Assembly (NCBI GenBank): GCA_030631415.1
Contig: DAOVLE010000110.1
Location: 1-16,242 of the forward strand
Reading direction: 5' to 3'
Length of the DNA: 16,242 nt
Origin: JAAEQG01 sp023133475
Lineage (GTDB): Bacteria; Planctomycetota; Phycisphaerae; UBA1845
Positions 10,403 through 16,242 of this stretch are shown one piece after another. Position numbers and translations under genes: made by a program. Each line of letters starts with the position of its first letter. Position 1 is the first letter of the stretch. The notes beneath the pieces are model-generated. The model was not told the DNA's origin, did no database searches, and saw only the letters and a program-made list of their open reading frames with translations.

Positions 10403-10792
10403 ATGGGGTCGAATTTGTGCGAACATTGCACGGCGGTTTGCTGTCATTACGTCGCGCTACCCATCGATCCGCCCGAGACCGTGCGCGATCTCGAGGATAT
10501 CCGATGGTATCTTTTGCATGAAGGCGTCACCGTTTTTGTCGAGGACGGCGACTGGTATATCCAGTTCACCACCGTCTGCCGCAACCTGCAACCCGACAAA
10601 CGCTGCGGGATTTACGAAACCAGGCCTAAGATCTGCCGCGAGTACAAAGCCGGCGAATGCGACTACGAGGGCGGAGCCCATGACTATGAACACTTGTTTA
10701 CCCGTCCCGAACACATCCAGGACTTCGCTGCCCAGTGGCAAAAGAAACGCCGGGCCAAACGGGCCAGGGCAAAGAAGAGAGCCCGCCTCTAA
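10403..10792 (+). CDS. YkgJ-type cysteine-cluster protein (predicted Zn/Fe-binding)
   Basis: This is a 129-residue cytoplasmic protein. Eight cysteines (6, 9, 13, 14, 59, 68, 78 and 86) follow the family pattern C-x2-C-x3-CC near the N-terminus, then C-x8-C-GIYETRPKIC-R-E-Y and a last Cys. Families of this kind (YkgJ, formerly UPF0153) are thought to bind a metal or Fe-S cluster. Their biochemical role is not established to my knowledge. The tail from about 114 is strongly basic (KKRRAKRARAKKRA), which could bind nucleic acid; this is inference. The start is set by GGAG 8 bases upstream. A longer in-frame reading from 10268 crosses the promoter and a repeat and has no conserved residues. The next gene, a lipoprotein, follows 88 bases after the stop on the same strand. 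Confidence 0.88.
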   Translation: MGSNLCEHCTAVCCHYVALPIDPPETVRDLEDIRWYLLHEGVTVFVEDGDWYIQFTTVCRNLQPDKRCGIYETRPKICREYKAGECDYEGGAHDYEHLFTRPEHIQDFAAQWQKKRRAKRARAKKRARL

Positions 10793-10830
10793 TGCCCCGT
10801 CACCGCAGATTCAACGGATCACCGAGGTAC

Positions 10831-10912
10831 GGGTGGCCCATCGCTTTAGCGGTGGGGGACGCGAATGTCCCACGCGATTCGTGTCCCCCAGGGCTAAAGC
10901 CCTGGGCCACCC
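10831..10912. repeat. Inverted repeat with 36-bp arms forming the lipoprotein gene start
   Basis: Arms 10831-10866 and 10877-10912 pair at 31 of 36 positions around the loop GTCCCACGCG. The right arm holds its own palindrome (CAGGGCTAAAGCCCTG) and the left arm the matching GCTTTAGC, so nested folding is possible. The sequence continues into GCCGCTCCCTTACGGTCGCG (10914-10933), which I recall as part of a dispersed repeat in planctomycete genomes. The predicted lipoprotein GTG start (10881) is inside the right arm. Confidence 0.85.
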
Positions 10913-11663
10913 ATGCCGCTCCCTTACGGTCGCGGCACTGATTGGTTCGTTGGCTTTGCTGAGCGGCTGCTTCGGCGGATCGTTAGCCACCAGCACCGGG
11001 CTGCGGTCTGGTGGGGACTGGTCGGTGGCTCGACGCCAGGCGGCTCACGTCGGCGAAACGGTGCGTTTCAGCTTTGTTCTGACCAAGCTGCTCGAGAAAC
11101 ATCCGATCAGCCCCTCGGGAATCGCCGACTATTGCATCATCGCCCTGGGCGATCAGTACGCCGAAGCCGACCTGGGCGGCGGCGGTAAGTTCATGCTGTC
11201 CTACCACATGCCCGAACACTGGGCTGATCGTGAAATTCGTGTCTTGGCGACGGCTTATCGCATTTACGGGCGCCGCGACCGCATGGTCATCGGTGGGGAG
11301 TTGATGCAGGTGGACAATGCCTCCGACCCGGCGGACAAAATCATCGCCCGGGCTTCAATTAACATGCTGGTGTACCAATCGCGGGTGGAACTCACTTTGC
11401 CGCGGGGTGCCCACGATTTTGACTTCGGCACCGGCCGGCTGATCATACGCAAAAACGATGGAACCGCCTCGACGGCAGCTTTGGCTCGACCACCAATAGG
11501 CGGGTTCACCGTCGACGGCCCCGACGAAAAAAACGTCTTCACGGCCCGTTTTGAACCGCGGCACGATCAGGTCAACCGCACCGGCAGCACCACGGCAGAG
11601 TTCCACGTCTGGGACCTCGCCGGGCATCAGCATTCCACCAAAGATGAGTTCATGACACCATAG
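10881..11663 (+). CDS. Uncharacterised lipoprotein with repeat-derived signal peptide
   Basis: I do not recognise a family. With the GTG start at 10881 the product has 260 residues. It begins with a basic segment (RAK...CR), then a hydrophobic stretch and the lipobox LLSGC, with the lipidated Cys at residue 30 (10968-10970), so it should be exported and acylated. The rest is soluble and beta-rich in appearance, without transmembrane segments. No catalytic motif stands out. No ATG exists in frame before the lipobox. The only other in-frame candidate nearby is GTG 10833, and both lie inside an inverted repeat. No Shine-Dalgarno is visible. The frame is open upstream across the YkgJ-type gene, but that part is a shadow. 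Codon use and the lipobox support a real gene; the exact start is uncertain. It may be cotranscribed with the gene before it (88-base gap). Confidence 0.72.
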   Translation: MSPRAKALGHPCRSLTVAALIGSLALLSGCFGGSLATSTGLRSGGDWSVARRQAAHVGETVRFSFVLTKLLEKHPISPSGIADYCIIALGDQYAEADLGGGGKFMLSYHMPEHWADREIRVLATAYRIYGRRDRMVIGGELMQVDNASDPADKIIARASINMLVYQSRVELTLPRGAHDFDFGTGRLIIRKNDGTASTAALARPPIGGFTVDGPDEKNVFTARFEPRHDQVNRTGSTTAEFHVWDLAGHQHSTKDEFMTP

Positions 11664-11668
11664 AGAGG

Positions 11669-11774
<106 letters not shown>

Positions 11775-11953
11775 TTAGCGGCGACAAGTCCGTAGCGTTT
11801 AGCGGCAACCCGAAGGGGAGCGCGTAAAAGGGAAGCGTGGAGAATGGAAAATGAGAACCTGCCGGTATTTCACCCTCTCTAATCCCAACGGAGTAGAAAG
11901 CAATACGCTAATAGCTGAAAGCTGATAGCTCTAAAAACCCCGGAGCAGACACG
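11775..11953. other. Remainder of gap before hisS: further repeat-like sequence
   Basis: No gene is evident. The stretch holds a GCGTTTAGCGGCAACCCGAA segment (11798-11817), an AGCGTGGAGAATGGAAAATG segment (11834-11853) that resembles 8161-8180, and an AGCTGAAAGCTGATAGCT near-palindrome (11913-11930). GGAG at 11942-11945, 8 bases from the hisS ATG, is its ribosome binding site. I found no convincing promoter boxes, although hisS transcription probably starts here. Confidence 0.55.
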
Positions 11954-13273
11954 ATGAAGTTCAAAGCCCCTCGCGGAATGCGCGATTACTATCCCGATGC
12001 CATGGCGGCCCGAAACTGGATCATGGAACGCTGGCACCGGGTCTCACTGCGCAACGGGTTCGAGGAGTACGATGGGCCTATCATGGAGGAGTTGGACCTT
12101 TTCCGTGTCAAGAGCGGCGAGGGGATCGTCTCGGAACTGTTCCATTTTGCAGACCGCGGCGGGCGGGAGATGGCCATCCGCCCAGAAATGACCCCGACGC
12201 TGGCCCGCATGGTGGCAGCCCGGGCCAACGCACTCCGCAAACCGATCAAATGGTATTCGGTGCCACGTCTGTGCCGGGCTGAGCGACCCCAACGCGGGCG
12301 TCTGCGTGAGTTCTTCCAGTGGAATATCGACATCCTCGGCGAAGACGATATCCTGGCGGACGCCGAGTGCATCTTCGTCGCCATCGACTTCTTCCGCGAC
12401 ATAGGCCTAACGCCCGAGCAGGTGGTCATGAAGATCAGCTCGCGCTCGGTTCTGGCAGCTATCCTGCGGATCAACGGCTTTGCCGAGGAGCGGCTGGAGG
12501 CGGTCTACGCCACCCTCGACAAACGCGACAAACTCGCCCCCGAGGAGTTTAGCAAGCTCATCGAGACCCTTGGCGTCCCCGAACCTCAAGAACAACTACT
12601 GCTCAAGCTCGGAGAGGCCAAAGGGCCCGAAGGGATAACCATGTTGGGCGAGATGGTGGGTCAGGACCCCGAGGGCAATCAGGAGGTGGACAATCTCGAG
12701 CGGCTTTTCGACTTGCTCGGCGACATGGGGGTAGGCCCATACTGCCTCTTCGACATGGGCGTGGTTCGGGGTTTGGCCTACTACACCGGGCCGGTGTTTG
12801 AAGCCTTCGGCAAGGGGGGCTTGCAGCGGGCCATCTGCGGTGGGGGGCGGTATGGTGAGTTGCTCAAGACAGTAGGCGGGCCACCTATGTCCGGAGTGGG
12901 GTTCGGCAGCAGCGACGTGGTCATTGCAGACCTGCTCAAAGAGTTTAACCTGCTGCCCGACCTGAGCCCGGTGACCGCGGTCTTTGTCATCGACGCCGAT
13001 CCCAGAAACCCTACGCTCTTCAAACGAGTTTTGTCCATCACCGCCGAGTTGCGGCGCAGGAACATCACCGCGTCCTATTCGTACCGTCGGCAGGGTATCG
13101 GCAAACAGTTCAAGCAGGCCAACGACCGGAACGCTCGAAGGGTAATCATCGTGGAGGAGGCAACGCTGACCGACAACACCGTGTCCGTCAAAGACATGGG
13201 CACGGGTGTTCAGCAACCTCTTGCTCTTGAGGCGGTCTTGGACGATCCTTTCCAGCCGCTCGAACCGGCATGA
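11954..13273 (+). CDS. hisS: Histidine--tRNA ligase (HisRS)
   Basis: This class II aminoacyl-tRNA synthetase of 439 residues charges tRNA-His in the cytoplasm. The N-terminal APRGMRD (5-11) is typical. IRPEMTPTLAR (75-85) belongs to the motif 1-2 region and the motif 2 loop is CRAERPQRGRLREFFQ (107-122). The HisRS-specific histidine A motif is RGLAYYTG (272-279). Motif 3 begins at GGGRYGELL (296-304) and continues through GVGFGSSD (314-321). The C-terminal part (about 340-435) fits the HisRS anticodon-binding domain. The size is normal for a full HisRS, so this is not a HisZ-like paralogue lacking motifs. The start has GGAG 8 bases upstream. The stop overlaps the next ATG as ATGA, coupling it to a putative nuclease-fold gene. 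Confidence 0.96.
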   Translation: MKFKAPRGMRDYYPDAMAARNWIMERWHRVSLRNGFEEYDGPIMEELDLFRVKSGEGIVSELFHFADRGGREMAIRPEMTPTLARMVAARANALRKPIKWYSVPRLCRAERPQRGRLREFFQWNIDILGEDDILADAECIFVAIDFFRDIGLTPEQVVMKISSRSVLAAILRINGFAEERLEAVYATLDKRDKLAPEEFSKLIETLGVPEPQEQLLLKLGEAKGPEGITMLGEMVGQDPEGNQEVDNLERLFDLLGDMGVGPYCLFDMGVVRGLAYYTGPVFEAFGKGGLQRAICGGGRYGELLKTVGGPPMSGVGFGSSDVVIADLLKEFNLLPDLSPVTAVFVIDADPRNPTLFKRVLSITAELRRRNITASYSYRRQGIGKQFKQANDRNARRVIIVEEATLTDNTVSVKDMGTGVQQPLALEAVLDDPFQPLEPA

Positions 13274-13773
13274 CCCGGCGGCACATTCATTACGAGGCGG
13301 CTTTTGAGGACTACCTGCGTTCGCGGGGGATCGCTTATGTGCCGGTGGACGAGCAGAAGAAGGTGATCTTCTCCGGAGCCCGGATTAAATCGTTCGACTT
13401 CCTTGTTTATAGGCCTGAGGTGAAATGGCTGGTGGACGTCAAAGGCCGAAAGTTCCCCTATGACACCACCGCCAACCGGCGCACCTGGGAGAACTGGGTG
13501 ACCTGCGACGACCTGAACGGGCTTGAGCAGTGGGAGGCCACTTTCGGCGAGGGGTTTTGTGCCATGTTCGTTTTTGCCTACTGGCTCACGGGCAAACCGG
13601 ACACGCGGTTGACCTGCCACATCCACCCGTTCCGCGACGAGAGCTACGCCTTCATGTGCATCTCGCTGGCGGACTACAAAGCCCACGCCAAACGCCGCTC
13701 ACCCAAGTGGGAGACCCTCACAGTCCCCACCGCCGACTTCCGCCGCCTGGCAAAACCAATACAGGAGCTGTAA
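13270..13773 (+). CDS. HYExAFE family protein, predicted PD-(D/E)xK nuclease fold
   Basis: This 167-residue soluble protein carries the eponymous H-Y-E-x-A-F-E at residues 7-13. I recall it as a planctomycete family of unknown function. The layout fits a restriction-endonuclease-like core: a helix with Glu13 (AFEDYLRSRG), a strand with Asp43 (KSFDFLVY), then a strand ending Asp56-Val-Lys58 (WLVDVKGRKF). These would be the E, D and D-x-K metal-site residues. A later FVFAYWL strand (101-107) may complete the sheet. The fold and catalysis are inference from this pattern. The ATG overlaps the hisS TGA (ATGA), with no separate Shine-Dalgarno visible, so translation probably depends on hisS. A role linked to tRNA or to general nucleic-acid repair is possible but not shown. 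No methylase, helicase or toxin partner is in the window. Confidence 0.88.
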   Translation: MTRRHIHYEAAFEDYLRSRGIAYVPVDEQKKVIFSGARIKSFDFLVYRPEVKWLVDVKGRKFPYDTTANRRTWENWVTCDDLNGLEQWEATFGEGFCAMFVFAYWLTGKPDTRLTCHIHPFRDESYAFMCISLADYKAHAKRRSPKWETLTVPTADFRRLAKPIQEL

Positions 13774-13780
13774 GGGGGAA

Positions 13781-13907
13781 TTGAGAATGGAGAATTGAGA
13801 ATGGAGAATTGAGAAAATGGAAAATGGGGGGATGTGAGACATTGTCGTTGGGCGCACTCCCTTCTTCTCTGCGCTCTCTGCGTCTCTGCGTTCATGAAAA
13901 ATGTGGG
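13781..13907. repeat. Tandem 14-mers plus dispersed intergenic repeat, copy B
   Basis: Two exact copies of TTGAGAATGGAGAA (13781-13794 and 13795-13808) and a degenerate third lead into an 89-bp core (13819-13907). The core matches copy A at 11694-11774 except for four substitutions and an added TCTCTGCG. The same order, a purine-rich tandem array followed by the core, is kept in both copies. A small hairpin GTGGGC-ATC-GCCCAC (13903-13917) follows, ending 28 bases before the next ATG. Confidence 0.92.
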
Positions 13908-13945
13908 CATCGCCCACCAGTCAACGTAATCGGAGATCAATCCCC

Positions 13946-15889
13946 ATGGGACAGACACTCATCGAGAAAATAGTCAATCGTTACACGGTCGGGCTGGACA
14001 CCGGGCAATTGGCCCATGCAGGTGATTATGTCTCGATCAAACCATTGCACGTTATGACCCACGATAACACCGGCGCGGTCATCCCCAAATTCGAGACCAT
14101 CGGAGCCGAGCGAATCCGTGACCCCCGCCAGCCGGTGTTCTGTCTGGACCATGACATCCAGAACCACAGTGCAAGCAACCTGGCCAAGTATGCCAAAATC
14201 CAAAAGTTCGCCGAATCCCACGGTGTGGATTTCCATCCGGCAGGCAGCGGCATCGGGCATCAGATCATGATCGAGCAGGGTTATGTCCGCCCTGGTGCGC
14301 TGGTGGTCGCTTCCGACTCGCACTCGAACCTGTACGGTGGGGCGGCGGCTTTGGGCACTCCGGTGGTCCGCACCGACGCGGCGGCTATCTGGGCTTCGGG
14401 GCAAACCTGGTGGCAGGTTCCCCCCGTGGTGCAGGTGGAACTCCAAGGCCTACTACAGCCGGGCGTCGCGGGCAAGGACCTGATCATCGCCCTGTGCGGG
14501 GCGTTCAACAATGACGAGGTGCTCAACTGCGCGGTGGAGTTCACCGGGGACGGCATTGCCGGTTTGAGCATGGACCAGCGGCTGACCATCGCCAACATGA
14601 CCACCGAGTGGGGGGCGTTGGCGGGCGTGTTCCCCTTTGACGAGGTGCTGCGAGACTACCTGCATGGGCGGGCTGACCTGTTCGCCGAACGCGGGGACCG
14701 CCATCCGCAGTACACCCGCGAGCAGGTGGACCAGTGGTACGCCGAACGTCTGAAACCCGACCCCGATGCCTACTACGCCAAGGAGTTGGCCATCGACCTG
14801 TCGCAGGTGGTTCCGCACGTAGCCGGCCCGAACGAGGTGAAGACCATCACCCCGCTGACGCGGATACAAGCAAAGCGGGTCAAGGTGGACAAAGCCTACC
14901 TACTCAGTTGCGTCAATGCTCGCCTGGATGACATCGCCGCAGCCGCTGAAGTCTTGAAGGGCAAAAAGGTGGCTTCTCACGTCAAGCTCTACCTCTCGGC
15001 AGCCTCAGCCGAGGTGGAGAGCAATGCCAGGCGTTTGGGTTATTGGGAGCAACTCATCGCCGCGGGGGCGATTGCATTGCCGTCGGGTTGCGGCCCTTGT
15101 ATTGGGCTGGGTGAGGGCACTCTGGAATCCGGCGAGGTTGGCATCTCGGCGACCAACCGCAACTTCAAAGGGCGCATGGGTGCGCGTGATTCGCAGGTTT
15201 ACCTGGCCGGCCCGGCGGTGGTGGCAGCGTCCGCCGTGGCAGGATATATCTGTAGCCCCACCGAGTATCCCGACACCCAACTCGTCACCCACTACAAAGA
15301 GAACCCGCCACCGGTGCAGGCTGCCGGCATGACCGAGATCATCGAGGGGTTCCCGCATCAGGTGACAGGGCGATTGCTGTGGCTGCCCAAGGACAACCTG
15401 AACACCGACGGTATCTATGGCAAGGATTACACCTATCGTGACGACCTGAGCCCCGAGGAGATGGGCAAGGTGGCTATGCTTAACTACGACCCCGAGTTTC
15501 AATCCAAGGCTGCCGAGGGTGACATCATCGTCGGCGGGCGGAACTTCGGTTCGGGCTCCTCGCGTGAGCAGGCTGCCACGGCGTTGGCGTTTCGGGGCAT
15601 TCGCATGGTGATCGCAGCCTCGTTCTCGCAGACTTACAAGCGTAACGCCTTTAACAACGGCTTCATTGTGATCGAGTGCCCGGAGTTGGTGGATGAACTG
15701 GCGGTGGCACTAAAGTCCCGGGCGGGCGCGGGTGAGTTGACCATTCCCACGTCTGACCAGGCTCAAATTGATTTTGCCGGGTCCGCAATCGAGTACGGGG
15801 GCAAGAGCTATGTTTTTCAGGCGTTAGGCCGTGTGCCCCAGGAACTCATCGTAGCCGGCGGCGTGGAGAACCTGGTGCGGCAAAGGTAG
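13946..15889 (+). CDS. Homoaconitase-type aconitase-superfamily hydratase, single chain
   Basis: This 647-residue [4Fe-4S] dehydratase has the large and swivelling domains fused. Cluster ligands are Cys322 (LLSCVNARL), Cys382 and Cys385 (PSGCGPCIG). Other family motifs are HDNTGAVIPKF (39-49), LDHDIQN (67-73), ASDSHSN (122-128), SATNRNFKGRMG (401-412) and the swivel-domain GSGSSREQ (535-542) with the catalytic-type Ser. From memory, long stretches such as GQTWWQ-PP, RLTIANMTTEWGAL and NTDGIY agree closely with yeast Lys4 homoaconitase, more than with AcnA/AcnB or LeuC/LeuD. The reaction would be hydration and dehydration of homoaconitate (alpha-aminoadipate lysine route) or of aconitate in the TCA cycle. 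Sequence alone does not decide. GGAG 10 bases upstream supports the ATG at 13946, and the in-frame extension to 13901 is translated repeat. No lysine-pathway genes are nearby. The TAG stop is part of a palindromic repeat. Confidence 0.87.
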   Translation: MGQTLIEKIVNRYTVGLDTGQLAHAGDYVSIKPLHVMTHDNTGAVIPKFETIGAERIRDPRQPVFCLDHDIQNHSASNLAKYAKIQKFAESHGVDFHPAGSGIGHQIMIEQGYVRPGALVVASDSHSNLYGGAAALGTPVVRTDAAAIWASGQTWWQVPPVVQVELQGLLQPGVAGKDLIIALCGAFNNDEVLNCAVEFTGDGIAGLSMDQRLTIANMTTEWGALAGVFPFDEVLRDYLHGRADLFAERGDRHPQYTREQVDQWYAERLKPDPDAYYAKELAIDLSQVVPHVAGPNEVKTITPLTRIQAKRVKVDKAYLLSCVNARLDDIAAAAEVLKGKKVASHVKLYLSAASAEVESNARRLGYWEQLIAAGAIALPSGCGPCIGLGEGTLESGEVGISATNRNFKGRMGARDSQVYLAGPAVVAASAVAGYICSPTEYPDTQLVTHYKENPPPVQAAGMTEIIEGFPHQVTGRLLWLPKDNLNTDGIYGKDYTYRDDLSPEEMGKVAMLNYDPEFQSKAAEGDIIVGGRNFGSGSSREQAATALAFRGIRMVIAASFSQTYKRNAFNNGFIVIECPELVDELAVALKSRAGAGELTIPTSDQAQIDFAGSAIEYGGKSYVFQALGRVPQELIVAGGVENLVRQR

Positions 15890-15920
15890 GGCGGGTTTCA
15901 CCCGCCTTCTTCGTCTTGGC
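15887..15920 (+). terminator. Repeat hairpin at the hydratase stop, terminator-like
   Basis: A 7-bp GC stem (GGCGGGT 15890-15896, ACCCGCC 15900-15906) with a TTC loop is followed by TTCTTCGTCTT, which is T-rich but interrupted. The first 20 bases match 10278-10297 exactly, so termination may be a side-role of a dispersed repeat. The gene's TAG (15887-15889) is the first triplet of the repeat. Confidence 0.5.
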
Positions 15921-15958
15921 ACAGCCTCTGGCTGCAACCAAAGGAGACAAGAGAAAAC

Positions 15959-15990
15959 ATCCGCAGATTACACAGATTGCACAGATTGAC
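15959..15990. repeat. Nine-base tandem repeat CAGATTRCA, about three units
   Basis: CAGATTACA, CAGATTGCA and CAGATTGAC follow one another at 15963-15989, preceded by ATCCG. The first 19 bases (15959-15977) match the minus strand of 9557-9539 at 18 positions. An A-tract (15991-15998) follows. No coding role is seen. Confidence 0.85.
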
Positions 15991-16029
15991 AAAAAAAATT
16001 GTAAGTATTCAGTAAACCCGTGGTGAAAA

Positions 16030-16066
16030 GGCAAGAGGCAAGAGGCAACAAGGCAACAAGGCAACC
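16030..16066. repeat. Tandem GGCAAGA / GGCAACAA short repeats
   Basis: The units are GGCAAGA twice (16030, 16037), GGCAACAA twice (16044, 16052) and GGCAACC (16060). The last unit is also the outer tip of the compound palindrome that follows, and GGTTGCC, its complement, is the last 7 bases of the window. Confidence 0.9.
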
Positions 16067-16242
16067 TCGGGTATTCCGTCGCGCTAGGCCCGGCATTTAT
16101 GCCGGGTATTGGAGTGGTTGCCTTTACCCCCCGTTCCGCCCCGCCGCCGAAGGCGGCGGGGCGGAACGGGGGGGATTCTTCATTTAGCCTTCTCACCCGG
16201 CATAAATGCCGGGCCTAGCGCGACGGCTTGCCCAAGGTTGCC
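16060..16242. repeat. Compound palindrome: perfect 32-bp inverted arms around a perfect 22-bp hairpin
   Basis: Arms 16076-16107 and 16195-16226 are exact reverse complements over 32 bp. Outside them, 16060-16075 and 16227-16242 pair at 12 of 16 positions, so the symmetry reaches the window edge and may continue. Each arm has an internal palindrome, CCCGGCAT-TT-ATGCCGGG in the left arm. The interior carries a second, exact 22-bp stem (16127-16148 and 16152-16173) with a GAA loop. There is no open reading frame for a transposase, so it looks like a MITE- or REP-type non-autonomous element. Together with the repeats at 15959 and 16030 it fills the gene-free end of the window. Confidence 0.92.

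Noticed and set aside
10320..10880. Open frame upstream of the lipoprotein
   Set aside because: It overlaps the YkgJ-type gene in another frame and would bury the signal peptide in the middle of the protein.
13901..13945. Earlier start of the homoaconitase-like gene
   Set aside because: The extra residues (MWASPTSQ...) are translated repeat and hairpin. GGAG precedes the ATG at 13946.
15890..16242. Minus-strand open frame 15846-16196 as a gene
   Set aside because: It crosses the hydratase end, the 9-mer array, the short tandem repeats and the palindrome. The peptide is translated repeat with no domain.

Overview
The window looks like a chromosomal segment of a planctomycete, most likely a Phycisphaerae-like lineage. 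This is an inference. It rests on a giant secreted beta-helix protein ending in a dockerin-type EF-hand pair, an H-Y-E-x-A-F-E protein (a family I recall mainly from Planctomycetota), and intergenic spaces packed with short palindromic and tandem repeats. The base composition is GC-rich and I see no tRNA, rRNA, IS transposase or CRISPR array.

Layout. (1) 1-8104, plus strand: a 5'-truncated, very large subtilase (S8) gene. Its protease domain is followed by P-domain-like and Ig-like modules, six tandem ~885-bp beta-helix repeats, two more Ig-like modules and a dockerin-like pair of calcium loops. (2) 8211-10267, minus strand: rsmD and a CCA-adding-enzyme/poly(A)-polymerase family gene, overlapping by ATGA, so translationally coupled and convergent with the subtilase. 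(3) 10403-11663, plus strand: a small YkgJ-type cysteine-cluster protein behind a good sigma-70-like promoter, then an uncharacterised lipoprotein. (4) 11954-13773: hisS overlapped by ATGA with a HYExAFE protein that shows a PD-(D/E)xK nuclease-like motif. (5) 13946-15889: a single-chain aconitase-superfamily enzyme that resembles fungal homoaconitase (Lys4). (6) 15890-16242: gene-free and made almost entirely of repeats, ending in a large compound palindrome that reaches the window edge.

The recurring theme is the intrusion of dispersed repeats into gene ends. A GGCGGGT/ACCCGCC palindrome family supplies the stop codons of the subtilase and the aconitase-family gene. A related copy encodes the RsmD tail and lies against the cca Shine-Dalgarno. 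A TGGAAAA heptamer array encodes the last residues of the CCA enzyme. A 36-bp-armed inverted repeat contains the only good start and the N-terminus of the lipoprotein signal peptide. The enzymes are mostly housekeeping (tRNA CCA end, 16S rRNA methylation, His-tRNA charging). The least described parts are the hisS-coupled putative nuclease, the fungal-like homoaconitase and the repeat ecology.
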